64,000 nucleotides of DNA from Niastella sp. OAS944 (GTDB lineage: Bacteria; Bacteroidota; Bacteroidia; Chitinophagales; Chitinophagaceae). The position numbers were made by a program, and so were the translations under genes. The stretch covers positions 1-64,000 of the forward strand of contig JANUBW010000012.1 of the NCBI GenBank assembly GCA_024809215.1, written 5' to 3'. Below the pieces are notes generated by a model. That model had not been told where the DNA came from. It was given only the letters and a program-made list of their open reading frames with translations, and ran no database searches. Shown one piece after another: positions 42,960 through 50,338 of the stretch (position 1 is its first letter; each line of letters begins with the position of its first letter).

Positions 42960-43220
42960 ATGGACACAAAAACAAAAGAAGAAATCAGGAAACAATTTGG
43001 AGAATACCTTCAGCGGCACCGTGAAAACGTGCTTAAGGTAAAAAGTGTAAGAGAATTGTCGTTTACATCTACTATTGATAATAGCAAGCTGAGTAAAATT
43101 GAGAAAGGGCAGATAAATTTTGGGTTTGATAATTTGTTGGAGATTGCTGTTACATACAAGCTTACTCATAAGGATGTTTTGGGATTTGCCATAAAATCAC
43201 TTAAAGACAACGAGGAATAG
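42960..43220 (+). CDS. XRE-family HTH regulator of the OLD-PLD cluster
   Basis: 86 aa from the ATG at 42960; the frame is open 47 codons upstream through the palindrome, so the later start is preferred. Helix-turn-helix at about residues 27-70: SFTSTIDNSKLSKIEKGQINFGFDNLLEIAVTYKL, with the typical SKLSKIEKGQ recognition helix. It ends 56 bp before the OLD-like ATPase gene on the same strand and so probably represses it through the 26-bp palindrome. Small XRE controllers in front of defence genes are common. Confidence 0.85.
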   Translation: MDTKTKEEIRKQFGEYLQRHRENVLKVKSVRELSFTSTIDNSKLSKIEKGQINFGFDNLLEIAVTYKLTHKDVLGFAIKSLKDNEE

Positions 43221-43276
43221 AATAATTTCATAATTAAAGTAGCCTTAGCAATTTCTGGTAACCATATTTCTTGCAT

Positions 43277-45157
43277 ATGATCACCGATATTTATATCCCT
43301 GAAGAATTCAAAAGCCAATATTATTTCCCGGACCAACGGGATTGTATAAGTAAACTAAACCGAATCAACATATTCATTGGGCCTAATAATTCAGGGAAGA
43401 GTAGATTCTTACGAGGTTTATTTATTAATAACACTGATTTTAAACAAAGCTCAATAGACTTTAACCAGCTCAATGAAGATGTACATAGAATTAGTGAGTT
43501 AATCGAAAAAAAAATTGTTGCCAAAAGATTAGTAGATGTAGAAGGAAGTGGAATAAACGGTGTGCTTAATACGATAACAACAATAAAAAACAAACTCAAA
43601 ACTGCTAAACTTCCAGATGATTATTCAACTTTACTAGAGCTTAAAGAATTTGTAGACCGACTATCTCAAATTCAGGTCGAGAGTGTAACACTACCCCAAA
43701 ATGTGTTATCAACTAATTCAAATTATCAAGGACTAAATTCAGAGCTTGGCTTTATAGGCCTAAGCTTTAGAAACAGTATTACTGAAGCAAGCAATGTTGA
43801 ACTTTTAAAACACAAAAAAATTTACATTCCTATATTAAGAGGGTTAAGACCTTTACAGAGTGAAACAAAAGATTCCATTTCCCCTTATAACAAGTCTTTC
43901 GACAACTACAAGCACCGCACCATTCATGATTATTTCCCATCTAATAAAAGTGAAAACTTAGATATTTTCACAGGCTTATCATTGTATGACGAGACAACTG
44001 ATATGCTTTTAGGATCATCTGAAGAAAGAAAAAAAATTAAAGATTTTGAAGAATTCTTAAGTAAAACATTCTTCAATGGACAAACCATAAACTTAATTCC
44101 CAACCGGAAAGGTGATTGTCTGAATATTACACTTGGTGAAGAAGAAAGACCTATACATAGCTTGGGAGATGGTATTCAAAGCCTCATCGTTCTTCTATAT
44201 CCCATCTTTTTCAACTCAGATAAGCCAATTCTGTGTTTTATCGAAGAACCAGAACTTTCTCTTCACCCTGGAATGCAGCGCCTATTCATTGATACAATAA
44301 TTAATCAACAATTTAACCATTTTCAGTTTTTTATCACAACCCACTCTAACCATTTATTAGATATGATTTTAGACCATAGTCAAATCTCTATCTACAATTT
44401 TGAAAACGATGGCATATCAAAAAACAAAAAGCATTTAATTACTAATACCAGTAACGAAGATATTAAACTGTTGGATTCAATTGGAGTGAGAAACTCTTCT
44501 GTTTTTTTGAGTAATTGCACAATCTGGGTAGAAGGAATATGTGACCGTCTTTACATAAATAAATATTTGGAAATTTACCAGGTAAATGAATTAGGTGATA
44601 GATATGATATTGATAGACTGAAAGAAGACCTTCATTTTTCATATATAGAATATGGCGGAGCCAATATTGTTCACTACTCTTTTGACAATGAGAAGAATTG
44701 GGAGAAAATAAAAGCTTCTCAAATTAGTTCAAAGATCTTATTAATAATGGATGAGGACGGAACAAGCGAAAATCCTACCTCCCAAAAGTCCAAAAGAATT
44801 GATGAACTAAAAACTCATTTAGGAAAGAATCTGATAGTACTTCCTTGCCGCGAAATTGAAAATACTTTATCAAAAAATATCCTCTTGAAAACAATTCAGG
44901 AGTTAGAAAATAATGAAAATTTAAATTTCGAAAGTGTAAATGAAAAAGATTATAATAATCAATATTTAGGAAGCTATATAAACAATTCAATTAGTGAACT
45001 TAAAAAAAATTATGCGGCTCAGTCCGGAACCATATCCAATAAAATTCAATTTTGCAAGACAGCGATCAAGCATATTCAAGCGATTGACGACTTGAGTGAA
45101 AATGCAAAAGACATAGCACAACGTGTATGGCACTTCGTTAAAAAAAATAACCAATAA
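43277..45157 (+). CDS. OLD-family ATPase with Toprim nuclease domain
   Basis: 626 aa from the ATG at 43277 (a TTG two codons earlier is possible). N-terminal SMC/RecF-like ATPase: Walker A GPNNSGKS (35-42), signature-like HSLGDGIQSLIVLL (about 294-307), Walker B ILCFIEEPELSLHP (about 318-331), His switch TTHSNHLLD. C-terminal Toprim: Glu419 in IWVEGICDRLYI, the acidic pair in LLIMDEDGT (about 492-494), and a late acidic REIEN. This is the class of overcoming-lysogenization-defect nucleases, which includes GajA; however, no GajB-type UvrD helicase gene is next to it, so it is not plain Gabija. The neighbours downstream are two PLD-like proteins and an HhH protein. It probably cleaves DNA in response to phage infection. 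Confidence 0.9.
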   Translation: MITDIYIPEEFKSQYYFPDQRDCISKLNRINIFIGPNNSGKSRFLRGLFINNTDFKQSSIDFNQLNEDVHRISELIEKKIVAKRLVDVEGSGINGVLNTITTIKNKLKTAKLPDDYSTLLELKEFVDRLSQIQVESVTLPQNVLSTNSNYQGLNSELGFIGLSFRNSITEASNVELLKHKKIYIPILRGLRPLQSETKDSISPYNKSFDNYKHRTIHDYFPSNKSENLDIFTGLSLYDETTDMLLGSSEERKKIKDFEEFLSKTFFNGQTINLIPNRKGDCLNITLGEEERPIHSLGDGIQSLIVLLYPIFFNSDKPILCFIEEPELSLHPGMQRLFIDTIINQQFNHFQFFITTHSNHLLDMILDHSQISIYNFENDGISKNKKHLITNTSNEDIKLLDSIGVRNSSVFLSNCTIWVEGICDRLYINKYLEIYQVNELGDRYDIDRLKEDLHFSYIEYGGANIVHYSFDNEKNWEKIKASQISSKILLIMDEDGTSENPTSQKSKRIDELKTHLGKNLIVLPCREIENTLSKNILLKTIQELENNENLNFESVNEKDYNNQYLGSYINNSISELKKNYAAQSGTISNKIQFCKTAIKHIQAIDDLSENAKDIAQRVWHFVKKNNQ

Positions 45158-45322
45158 CGTATTACTCGCAGCCTTTCATTAAATAAAAGCGTCCTACAAA
45201 CACATCGGATTTGGCATTATCCAACGACTGTTGATCCGGGCGGAAACCAAACATAATGACTACAATTTGTTTATATCCTTTAGCTGATTAATTTTGATTT
45301 CATTAATCAAATTGCTTGCGCT

Positions 45323-46033
45323 ATGCCTGAGTTCTTAACCACCCGTGGTGTCTCAAACCATATTGAAGATATAATAATTAAAAGTAAAAGTAAACTAATC
45401 TTAATATCCCCTTTCCTCAAATTATCTCGACCATTTTTTCAACGCCTAAAAGACGCTACAATAAGAGGCGTAAAAATCACTATAGTATATGGAAAAAACA
45501 AATTGAGCCAAGAGGAGCAGACCAAACTTGAAGAACTGCCAAATGTCCAAGTATTTTATTGCCAGGACTTACACGCTAAATGCTATTTCAATGAGGTTAA
45601 AATGGTAATCACATCAATGAACATGTACGAATTTTCTGAAATTAACAATCGTGAAATGGGTGTGCTCATCGACCGAACAAATGACAAAAAGTTGTTTGAG
45701 GATGCGATGGAAGAAACGAAATCTATATTACAGTCTGCCATCCCCAACGCGTTAAGACTTCCTAAACAATCATCTCTCAATAAAAATACTAAGGAGCACA
45801 GAAACACGTCCCTACCTTCTCACCATGGATATTGTATCCGGTGTGAAAGTCCAATAACATACAATCCCAATAAGCCCTATTGCCCTGACTGCTTTGATAT
45901 TTGGTCAGAGTATGAAAATCTGCATTTCCTGGAAAACGTATGCCATTGCTGCGGATCTGAAGAAGGCACCAGTATGAATAAACCTTTATGCAGGCGATGC
46001 TTTTCAGAATGGCATAAACAACAACTTAAATAA
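45323..46033 (+). CDS. PLD-like nuclease domain plus two zinc ribbons
   Basis: 236 aa. Residues about 10-145 form a single phospholipase-D-like half: IIIKSKSKLILISPFLKLSRPFF, a strand pair, then the HxK motif DLHAKCYFNEVKMVITSMNMYEFSEINNREMGV, where His-x-Lys and the downstream Asn and Glu are catalytic-like. From about 173 four CxxC pairs form two zinc ribbons (CIRCESPITYNPNKPYCPDC and CHCCGSEEGTSMNKPLCRRC). PLD-like proteins of this kind act as dimers cutting DNA or lipids. It is 165 bp after the OLD-like gene and 12 bp before the HhH gene, so the latter two are co-translated. Confidence 0.87.
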   Translation: MPEFLTTRGVSNHIEDIIIKSKSKLILISPFLKLSRPFFQRLKDATIRGVKITIVYGKNKLSQEEQTKLEELPNVQVFYCQDLHAKCYFNEVKMVITSMNMYEFSEINNREMGVLIDRTNDKKLFEDAMEETKSILQSAIPNALRLPKQSSLNKNTKEHRNTSLPSHHGYCIRCESPITYNPNKPYCPDCFDIWSEYENLHFLENVCHCCGSEEGTSMNKPLCRRCFSEWHKQQLK

Positions 46034-46045
46034 TACATCAATGCT

Positions 46046-46591
46046 ATGAAAGAATTAAAGGATTTAGATGACATTTCATACATAAATAAAGACTACGATT
46101 ATCAACCGCTATTAACACCCAAACTAGATCAATCGCATACACAAAACTTTACTCAAGAGCTAATTAATGAAATCGTACTGTGGAAGGTTAATCGTTATGC
46201 AAATCTTACAGCAGAAATTTTTGATCTTCTAAATTCCAATCTTTTGCGCGGAAACGAATTAGATCTTGAATTTACGAAACTAGTATTAAAAGAACTTTTA
46301 AAAATGCCAGGAATTCGTCTTCCCATGGCATCTACAATATTAAGATTTAGAAACCCAAATGTTTACCAAATAATTGATCAACGAGCCTATAGGCTTTTGT
46401 TTGGTAAAGAGCTAAGAGTAACCGACCCTAGAAATGATAAGGTGATTGATCAACAAATTATACTTTATTTAGACTATCTGGAAAAATTAAGAGCTACAGC
46501 TTACGAATACTCATGGCAATTTTCAGAAATGGACCGCATCCTTTACATATTGGACCTAAAATACAACAAAGATATTCCCATTAAAACCTGA
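46046..46591 (+). CDS. HhH-type protein of unknown function
   Basis: 181 aa. The segment LKMPGIRLPMASTILRFRNPNVYQIIDQRAYRLLFG looks like a helix-hairpin-helix of DNA-glycosylase superfamily proteins, with PG-I turn and following conserved Asp-Gln-Arg; the whole protein is otherwise helical. I do not see the full glycosylase catalytic Lys/Asp arrangement, so it may be a DNA-binding relative rather than an enzyme. It starts 12 bp after the PLD-zinc-ribbon gene and lies 71 bp before the second PLD gene. An HhH protein flanked by two PLD nucleases suggests a DNA-binding or base-recognition role in this cluster. Confidence 0.72.
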   Translation: MKELKDLDDISYINKDYDYQPLLTPKLDQSHTQNFTQELINEIVLWKVNRYANLTAEIFDLLNSNLLRGNELDLEFTKLVLKELLKMPGIRLPMASTILRFRNPNVYQIIDQRAYRLLFGKELRVTDPRNDKVIDQQIILYLDYLEKLRATAYEYSWQFSEMDRILYILDLKYNKDIPIKT

Positions 46592-46662
46592 TAGAACATT
46601 TTGATTGCTGCATTTAAGCGGCATAGAAAAATCTACTTTAATTCTTCATAAACCATTACGCT

Positions 46663-47640
46663 ATGGAGCAATTTCTTACAGGCGACATATGGAAACAAGC
46701 CAACAAGTATTTAGTTAATCAGCATGAAAAAACAGCGTGCATTGCGTATATAACATCAAATAAATTAAAGTTATCTAACGGCGACTCTTTAATTTGTGAC
46801 GCCTCAGACTATGCCATAAAATATGGACAAACATCTGCCAAGATAATTATGTCATATTATAACAAAGGCGTTAAGGTATTTTCAAATGGGGCATTACATT
46901 CTAAAATGTTATTAACGGAAAAGCTTCTAATCATAGGCTCCGCAAATCTTTCCCAAAATAGTGCTGAAAAACTTACAGAATCATCAATACTTACAGACAG
47001 CGATGTTCTTATTGCTCAAGCAAAAGTATTTTGTTTTAACTTATTGCAAGAATCACATCCACTGAATGACAAAGACATTAAAACATTACTTAAAATAAAA
47101 GTGATAAAGCGCCCTTTTAAACCAGTAACTAAATCGGAGACAAGACAAAAGATATTTGGCAATCGGTATTGGTTTATTTCAGCCTCTCCTTTGAAAGATA
47201 AAACATATGATAAAATCAAGGATAAAGTGGAAGAAACAACGAGCTCTATCTCCCAAAAAACAAAAATTGATGAAGAAAATATTAGATTTCTTCGCTGGAG
47301 GGGTGAAACAAAGTTTACAAAAAATGCTAAGGAAGGCGACCAGATTATACTTAAACTCAATAATGAAGACAAAACGCGTAGCTATATATACCCACCTTCT
47401 GTAATTTTAAAAAAAGAGGTAACCAATGGCTTTACATACTTTTATCATGAAGATAAAAAAGCAGAGGAGAGAAAAATATCGTGGACGAAATTTCAATCAA
47501 TGATTAAAAACATTGCGCTTGAAAAAAATATTACAGCAAGAGCCACCACACTATCACAATCAGATATACAAAAATTAAAATTTGTTTGGAAAATTCCTGA
47601 AAAAAAGTCTAACAGGCACACTCTTAGCAAGGATAACTAA
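46663..47640 (+). CDS. Second PLD-like nuclease protein
   Basis: 325 aa. The N-terminal half has a PLD core: KTACIAYITSNKLKLSNGDSLICD, then the HxK motif in GALHSKMLLTEKLLIIGSANLSQNSAEKLTES with a typical Ser-Ala-Asn-Leu-Ser after the strand. The second half is not PLD-like and has strands and a helical tail (DKIKDKVEETTSSISQKTKIDEENI) of unknown type, perhaps a specificity domain. It is the last gene of the plus-strand cluster. A perfect 14-bp terminator stem begins within its last codons. It may be a nuclease effector with its own domain added. Confidence 0.83.
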   Translation: MEQFLTGDIWKQANKYLVNQHEKTACIAYITSNKLKLSNGDSLICDASDYAIKYGQTSAKIIMSYYNKGVKVFSNGALHSKMLLTEKLLIIGSANLSQNSAEKLTESSILTDSDVLIAQAKVFCFNLLQESHPLNDKDIKTLLKIKVIKRPFKPVTKSETRQKIFGNRYWFISASPLKDKTYDKIKDKVEETTSSISQKTKIDEENIRFLRWRGETKFTKNAKEGDQIILKLNNEDKTRSYIYPPSVILKKEVTNGFTYFYHEDKKAEERKISWTKFQSMIKNIALEKNITARATTLSQSDIQKLKFVWKIPEKKSNRHTLSKDN

Positions 47641-47668
47641 AAGCCAGATTAACGGGCTTTTAGTTATC
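47632..47668 (+). terminator. Strong hairpin ending the OLD-PLD cluster
   Basis: GATAACTAAAAGCC (47632-47645), 9-nt loop, GGCTTTTAGTTATC (47655-47668): a perfect 14-bp stem. It overlaps the stop codon of the second PLD gene at its 5' arm. The T-rich segment lies within the 3' arm rather than after it, so it may act in both directions. Confidence 0.75.
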
Positions 47669-47726
47669 AACTCAAGAGATATCCTATCTAGGTTTTGAGT
47701 TATCGTAAGGATCACCTGGGAGATGA

Positions 47727-48002
47727 AAAAAACGAATAAACCAATTACTTCTTATTGGAAACGGAATGCGTCACTTCAATGAACAAAACGGTCGTGTTTT
47801 AATGCCGCCAACCATTCTTTATGTAGGGCTCTTTGTCATAACTGATAAAGGATTCCACATGTATGACGACAGAGGTTGCTAAGTGTGGAGTAACAGTGCA
47901 GATAAAATTCATGACATTTATATCAACCGAAATAACTGGATTGTCGACTATCACAGGCCGGAAATTGATGAGATTTTTAAATTAAAGATATACACCTTAT
48001 TA
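47727..48002 (+). pseudogene. Broken gene fragment resembling the DUF3885 C-terminus
   Basis: One frame reads NGMRHFNEQNGRVLMPP, then ITDKGFHMYDDRGC, then TAA at 47880-47882, then continues in the same frame VWSNSADKIHDIYINRNNW, IVDYHRPEIDEIF and on into the next gene. The phrase FHMYDDRG followed by an Ile-Tyr...Asn-Trp...Asp-Tyr stretch is like the end of DUF3885 proteins. No start codon or upstream domain is present, so this is a 5'-truncated, stop-interrupted remnant. It has no stop of its own before the ATG of the lipoprotein gene at 48003. Confidence 0.6.
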
Positions 48003-48737
48003 ATGAAAAAATGGGTTTTTAAATTACTGACACTTGGACTCGTGACAGGCTGTTACTCCGGCAAAAAAGAAACAGTCAAATTGAGTATTATCCTTTTCGG
48101 ATACGATTCTATCGCCTGTTATTATGGAAACAGTACTGAATTGGCGGATCTGAGATATGGGAATATAACCGATTCACTATTCATGGATACGATTTTAACT
48201 AAAGCAAGAGACCGAAAACCGGATCAAATTTTATTAAAACCAGGAGGTGGCGCTGGTGTACTTGGAAACTGGCAGCACCTTGACACGTTGTTTAAAATAA
48301 ATAATTATAACAACACAAAGATCGACACTCTTGACGAAAAGGAACAGAAATTATTTAATACAACATCGATAATTCCATGGCTGAAAGAACATGAACAATT
48401 TTTGAAACTTTTTTTACCCAGGGAAGAAAACGAACATATTACTGTTCCTTCAGACAAAACGCTTACTGTTCTTATCATAGATGAACATGAAGCGTATGCA
48501 TATAATGGAACTAATGTGAAAAATGGAAGTAAATACACGTATGAAGAACTTGGCTTGTTCCTGGCAACAAAGAAATCACGATCGGATTTTTTTGTTTTAA
48601 TAAAACCTGGCGGTAAAAGTTCCTACAAAAGCACTTTAGATATACTTGACTTAATGACAGTCAAAAAGATAAAGAATTATAAAATGGAAGAGCCTACCAA
48701 AGTGGAACAGGCTTTTATTAATGAACTGCAAAATTAA
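48003..48737 (+). CDS. Predicted lipoprotein with two ExbD-like halves
   Basis: 244 aa from the ATG at 48003 (MKKWVFKLLTLGLVTGC, lipobox Cys near residue 17); the open frame upstream belongs to the broken gene before it. Two similar halves are seen: strand-rich beginnings (KLSIILFGYDSIACYYGN; TLTVLIIDEHEAYAYNGT), then IKPGG-type turns (LLKPGGGAGVLG; VLIKPGGKSSYKSTLDILDLM) and a final VKKIKNYKMEEP. The second half matches the periplasmic domain of ExbD/TolR. Instead of the usual single N-terminal TM anchor there is a lipobox. Perhaps a periplasmic domain duplicated from an ExbD. Role unknown. Confidence 0.75.
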   Translation: MKKWVFKLLTLGLVTGCYSGKKETVKLSIILFGYDSIACYYGNSTELADLRYGNITDSLFMDTILTKARDRKPDQILLKPGGGAGVLGNWQHLDTLFKINNYNNTKIDTLDEKEQKLFNTTSIIPWLKEHEQFLKLFLPREENEHITVPSDKTLTVLIIDEHEAYAYNGTNVKNGSKYTYEELGLFLATKKSRSDFFVLIKPGGKSSYKSTLDILDLMTVKKIKNYKMEEPTKVEQAFINELQN

Positions 48738-48769
48738 AATTTTAAATAATCCGTTCTATTGATAATACT

Positions 48770-49504
48770 ATGAGCACCTACGTCATGGGAGATTTACATG
48801 GGCAATTTCAATCACTTAAACAATGCCTGGCTAAGTGCAACTTCGATTACAACAAAGATACTTTAATCCAACTTGGAGACGTAATTGATGGCGGAGGGGA
48901 AGCCTTTGAGTGCGTGGAAGAACTTTTAAAAATAAAAAACCTTATTGCCTTAAAAGGTAATCATGATGATTGGTTCCTGGATTTTATAAGAACAGGGCTT
49001 CATCCGGCTGCATGGACTTATGGCGGGATTGATACTGTAAAATCATACGCATCAAATGTCGGCAAAACACCCATTATAAAAAAAACACGACAGGGTTACA
49101 AAACCTCTCTCACTTCTGATGACATCCCATTATCGCACAGGCATTTTTTTGAAAGCCAAAAATTATATTATATCGATATAAACAACAACTGCTTTGTACA
49201 TGCTGGCTTTAATCCGTTTCAACCTTTCCATGAACAACCCGCCCCTATTTTTTATTGGGATAGAATCTTATGGCAAACTGCAATGAATTGGCAAACAAAA
49301 GCAAAACTTAACAGCGACATCGAACCATTTGGAATAGTGACGAAGTTCAATAATATATTCATCGGGCATACGAATACTATGAAATGGGGCATAGATAAGC
49401 CGTTAATAGCTGCGAATATTTATAACATTGACACTGGTGGAAGCAAAGGTGGAAAATTGACTATAATGGACGTGAATAGAAAATGCTTTTGGCAATCTGA
49501 TTAA
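48770..49504 (+). CDS. PPP-family metallophosphoesterase (lambda-phosphatase-like)
   Basis: 244 aa. Metal-binding motifs are all visible in order: GDLHG at 7-11, GDVIDGG at about 37-43, KGNHDDW at about 64-70, then His motifs VHAGFNP and FIGHT near the end. Length and motif spacing fit small bacterial serine/threonine-type phosphatases or bis(5'-nucleosyl)-tetraphosphatases. No signal peptide. It follows the ExbD-like gene by 32 bp and is followed after 24 bp by a lipoprotein gene. Island cargo, substrate unknown. Confidence 0.9.
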   Translation: MSTYVMGDLHGQFQSLKQCLAKCNFDYNKDTLIQLGDVIDGGGEAFECVEELLKIKNLIALKGNHDDWFLDFIRTGLHPAAWTYGGIDTVKSYASNVGKTPIIKKTRQGYKTSLTSDDIPLSHRHFFESQKLYYIDINNNCFVHAGFNPFQPFHEQPAPIFYWDRILWQTAMNWQTKAKLNSDIEPFGIVTKFNNIFIGHTNTMKWGIDKPLIAANIYNIDTGGSKGGKLTIMDVNRKCFWQSD

Positions 49505-49528
49505 AAATAAAACATTCGAAAAATTACA

Positions 49529-50026
49529 ATGCGGCACATTGCAATAATAATATTGACGACACTAATAATTTCTTGCGACAGAACAGAGCATAGAGATTTT
49601 ATATCTATAAGCGACTGCCTGGTTTATGATGACGAGGTAATAACTGAACCTATTTCTCATGGGCACGTAGAATACATTGATCCTGCAAAAGCTTTGGGTT
49701 GTATTAAAGAGCAATTAAGTAATGCTTATCTCTTGTATTATGACACCATTCACATAGCAGTTTACAATCAACACCCAAAAGATAATTTTAAGCTCATCGA
49801 AAGCTTAATCAAGAATTATCAAACTGACACAACAAGACTTTCAAGATTCGTTCATTTTGATTCAAGTATAAATATCACTGTTACCAGGCTATGTAAAGAC
49901 AAAACTAACGAAACTTACTACAACGAATATGCCGACTGGCGAGATATGGAATACTCGACAATAACTAAACCGTTCACTAAAACAAAAGATGAGTTAATTA
50001 CAACATGGTATAAGTGGACAGAATAA
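49529..50026 (+). CDS. Predicted lipoprotein, 165 aa
   Basis: A signal peptide with lipobox (IILTTLIISC, Cys at 16). The remainder is soluble and polar: VEYIDPAKALGCIKEQLSNAYLLYYDTIHIAVYNQHPKDNFKL, then a Thr-rich segment. No recognised family. It is the last plus-strand gene before a terminator and is probably co-transcribed with the phosphatase. Confidence 0.72.
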   Translation: MRHIAIIILTTLIISCDRTEHRDFISISDCLVYDDEVITEPISHGHVEYIDPAKALGCIKEQLSNAYLLYYDTIHIAVYNQHPKDNFKLIESLIKNYQTDTTRLSRFVHFDSSINITVTRLCKDKTNETYYNEYADWRDMEYSTITKPFTKTKDELITTWYKWTE

Positions 50027-50111
50027 CAATATCGATATACTCCACGTTAATAGCGTTCTTTGCTCGCCTGACCTTGGTCCCGGCTCAAAGAAGAAAAAGC
50101 ATACTTGCAAA

Positions 50112-50134
50112 AAAAGCCGGATAGACCGGCTTTT
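50112..50134. terminator. Bidirectional terminator hairpin
   Basis: AAAAGCCGG (50112-50120)-ATAGA-CCGGCTTTT (50126-50134), a perfect 9-bp stem with an A-run before and T-run within the arm. It lies between the plus-strand lipoprotein stop (50026) and the minus-strand 57-aa gene stop (50157) and can serve both. Confidence 0.82.
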
Positions 50135-50156
50135 ACAATGATTGAAAGCTATTTTT

Positions 50157-50330
50157 CTATTTAGCTTGGGACTTTTTACACAATTTAGGCAATCCTACTT
50201 TCTTAAGAAACGCTGACGCCATTTCCCTTTTCTTAACAAAGTAAGGATCTTTAATGTATCGTTGTATTACCCTTTTATTTGTTACTCTTACCATACCAGG
50301 TATTTTCATTTGAGTTATTCTTTCCATCAT
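50157..50330 (-). CDS. Small basic protein, 57 aa, behind the DUF1016 nuclease gene
   Basis: A short frame from ATG at 50328-50330 to TAG at 50157-50159 encodes MMERITQMKIPGMVRV, then TNKRVIQRYIKDPYFVKK, REMASAFLKKVGLPKLCKK and ends SQAK. It is Lys/Arg-rich with two predicted helices. It begins 8 bp after the DUF1016 stop on the same strand, suggesting co-translation. No named family; a small accessory or modulator of the nuclease is the obvious guess. Confidence 0.65.
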   Translation of the reverse strand: MMERITQMKIPGMVRVTNKRVIQRYIKDPYFVKKREMASAFLKKVGLPKLCKKSQAK

Positions 50331-50338
50331 TATCCCTT

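Noticed and set aside
43277-47640. Gabija system
   Set aside because: The ATPase/Toprim protein is OLD/GajA-like, but no UvrD-type helicase (GajB) follows; the neighbours are PLD and HhH proteins.
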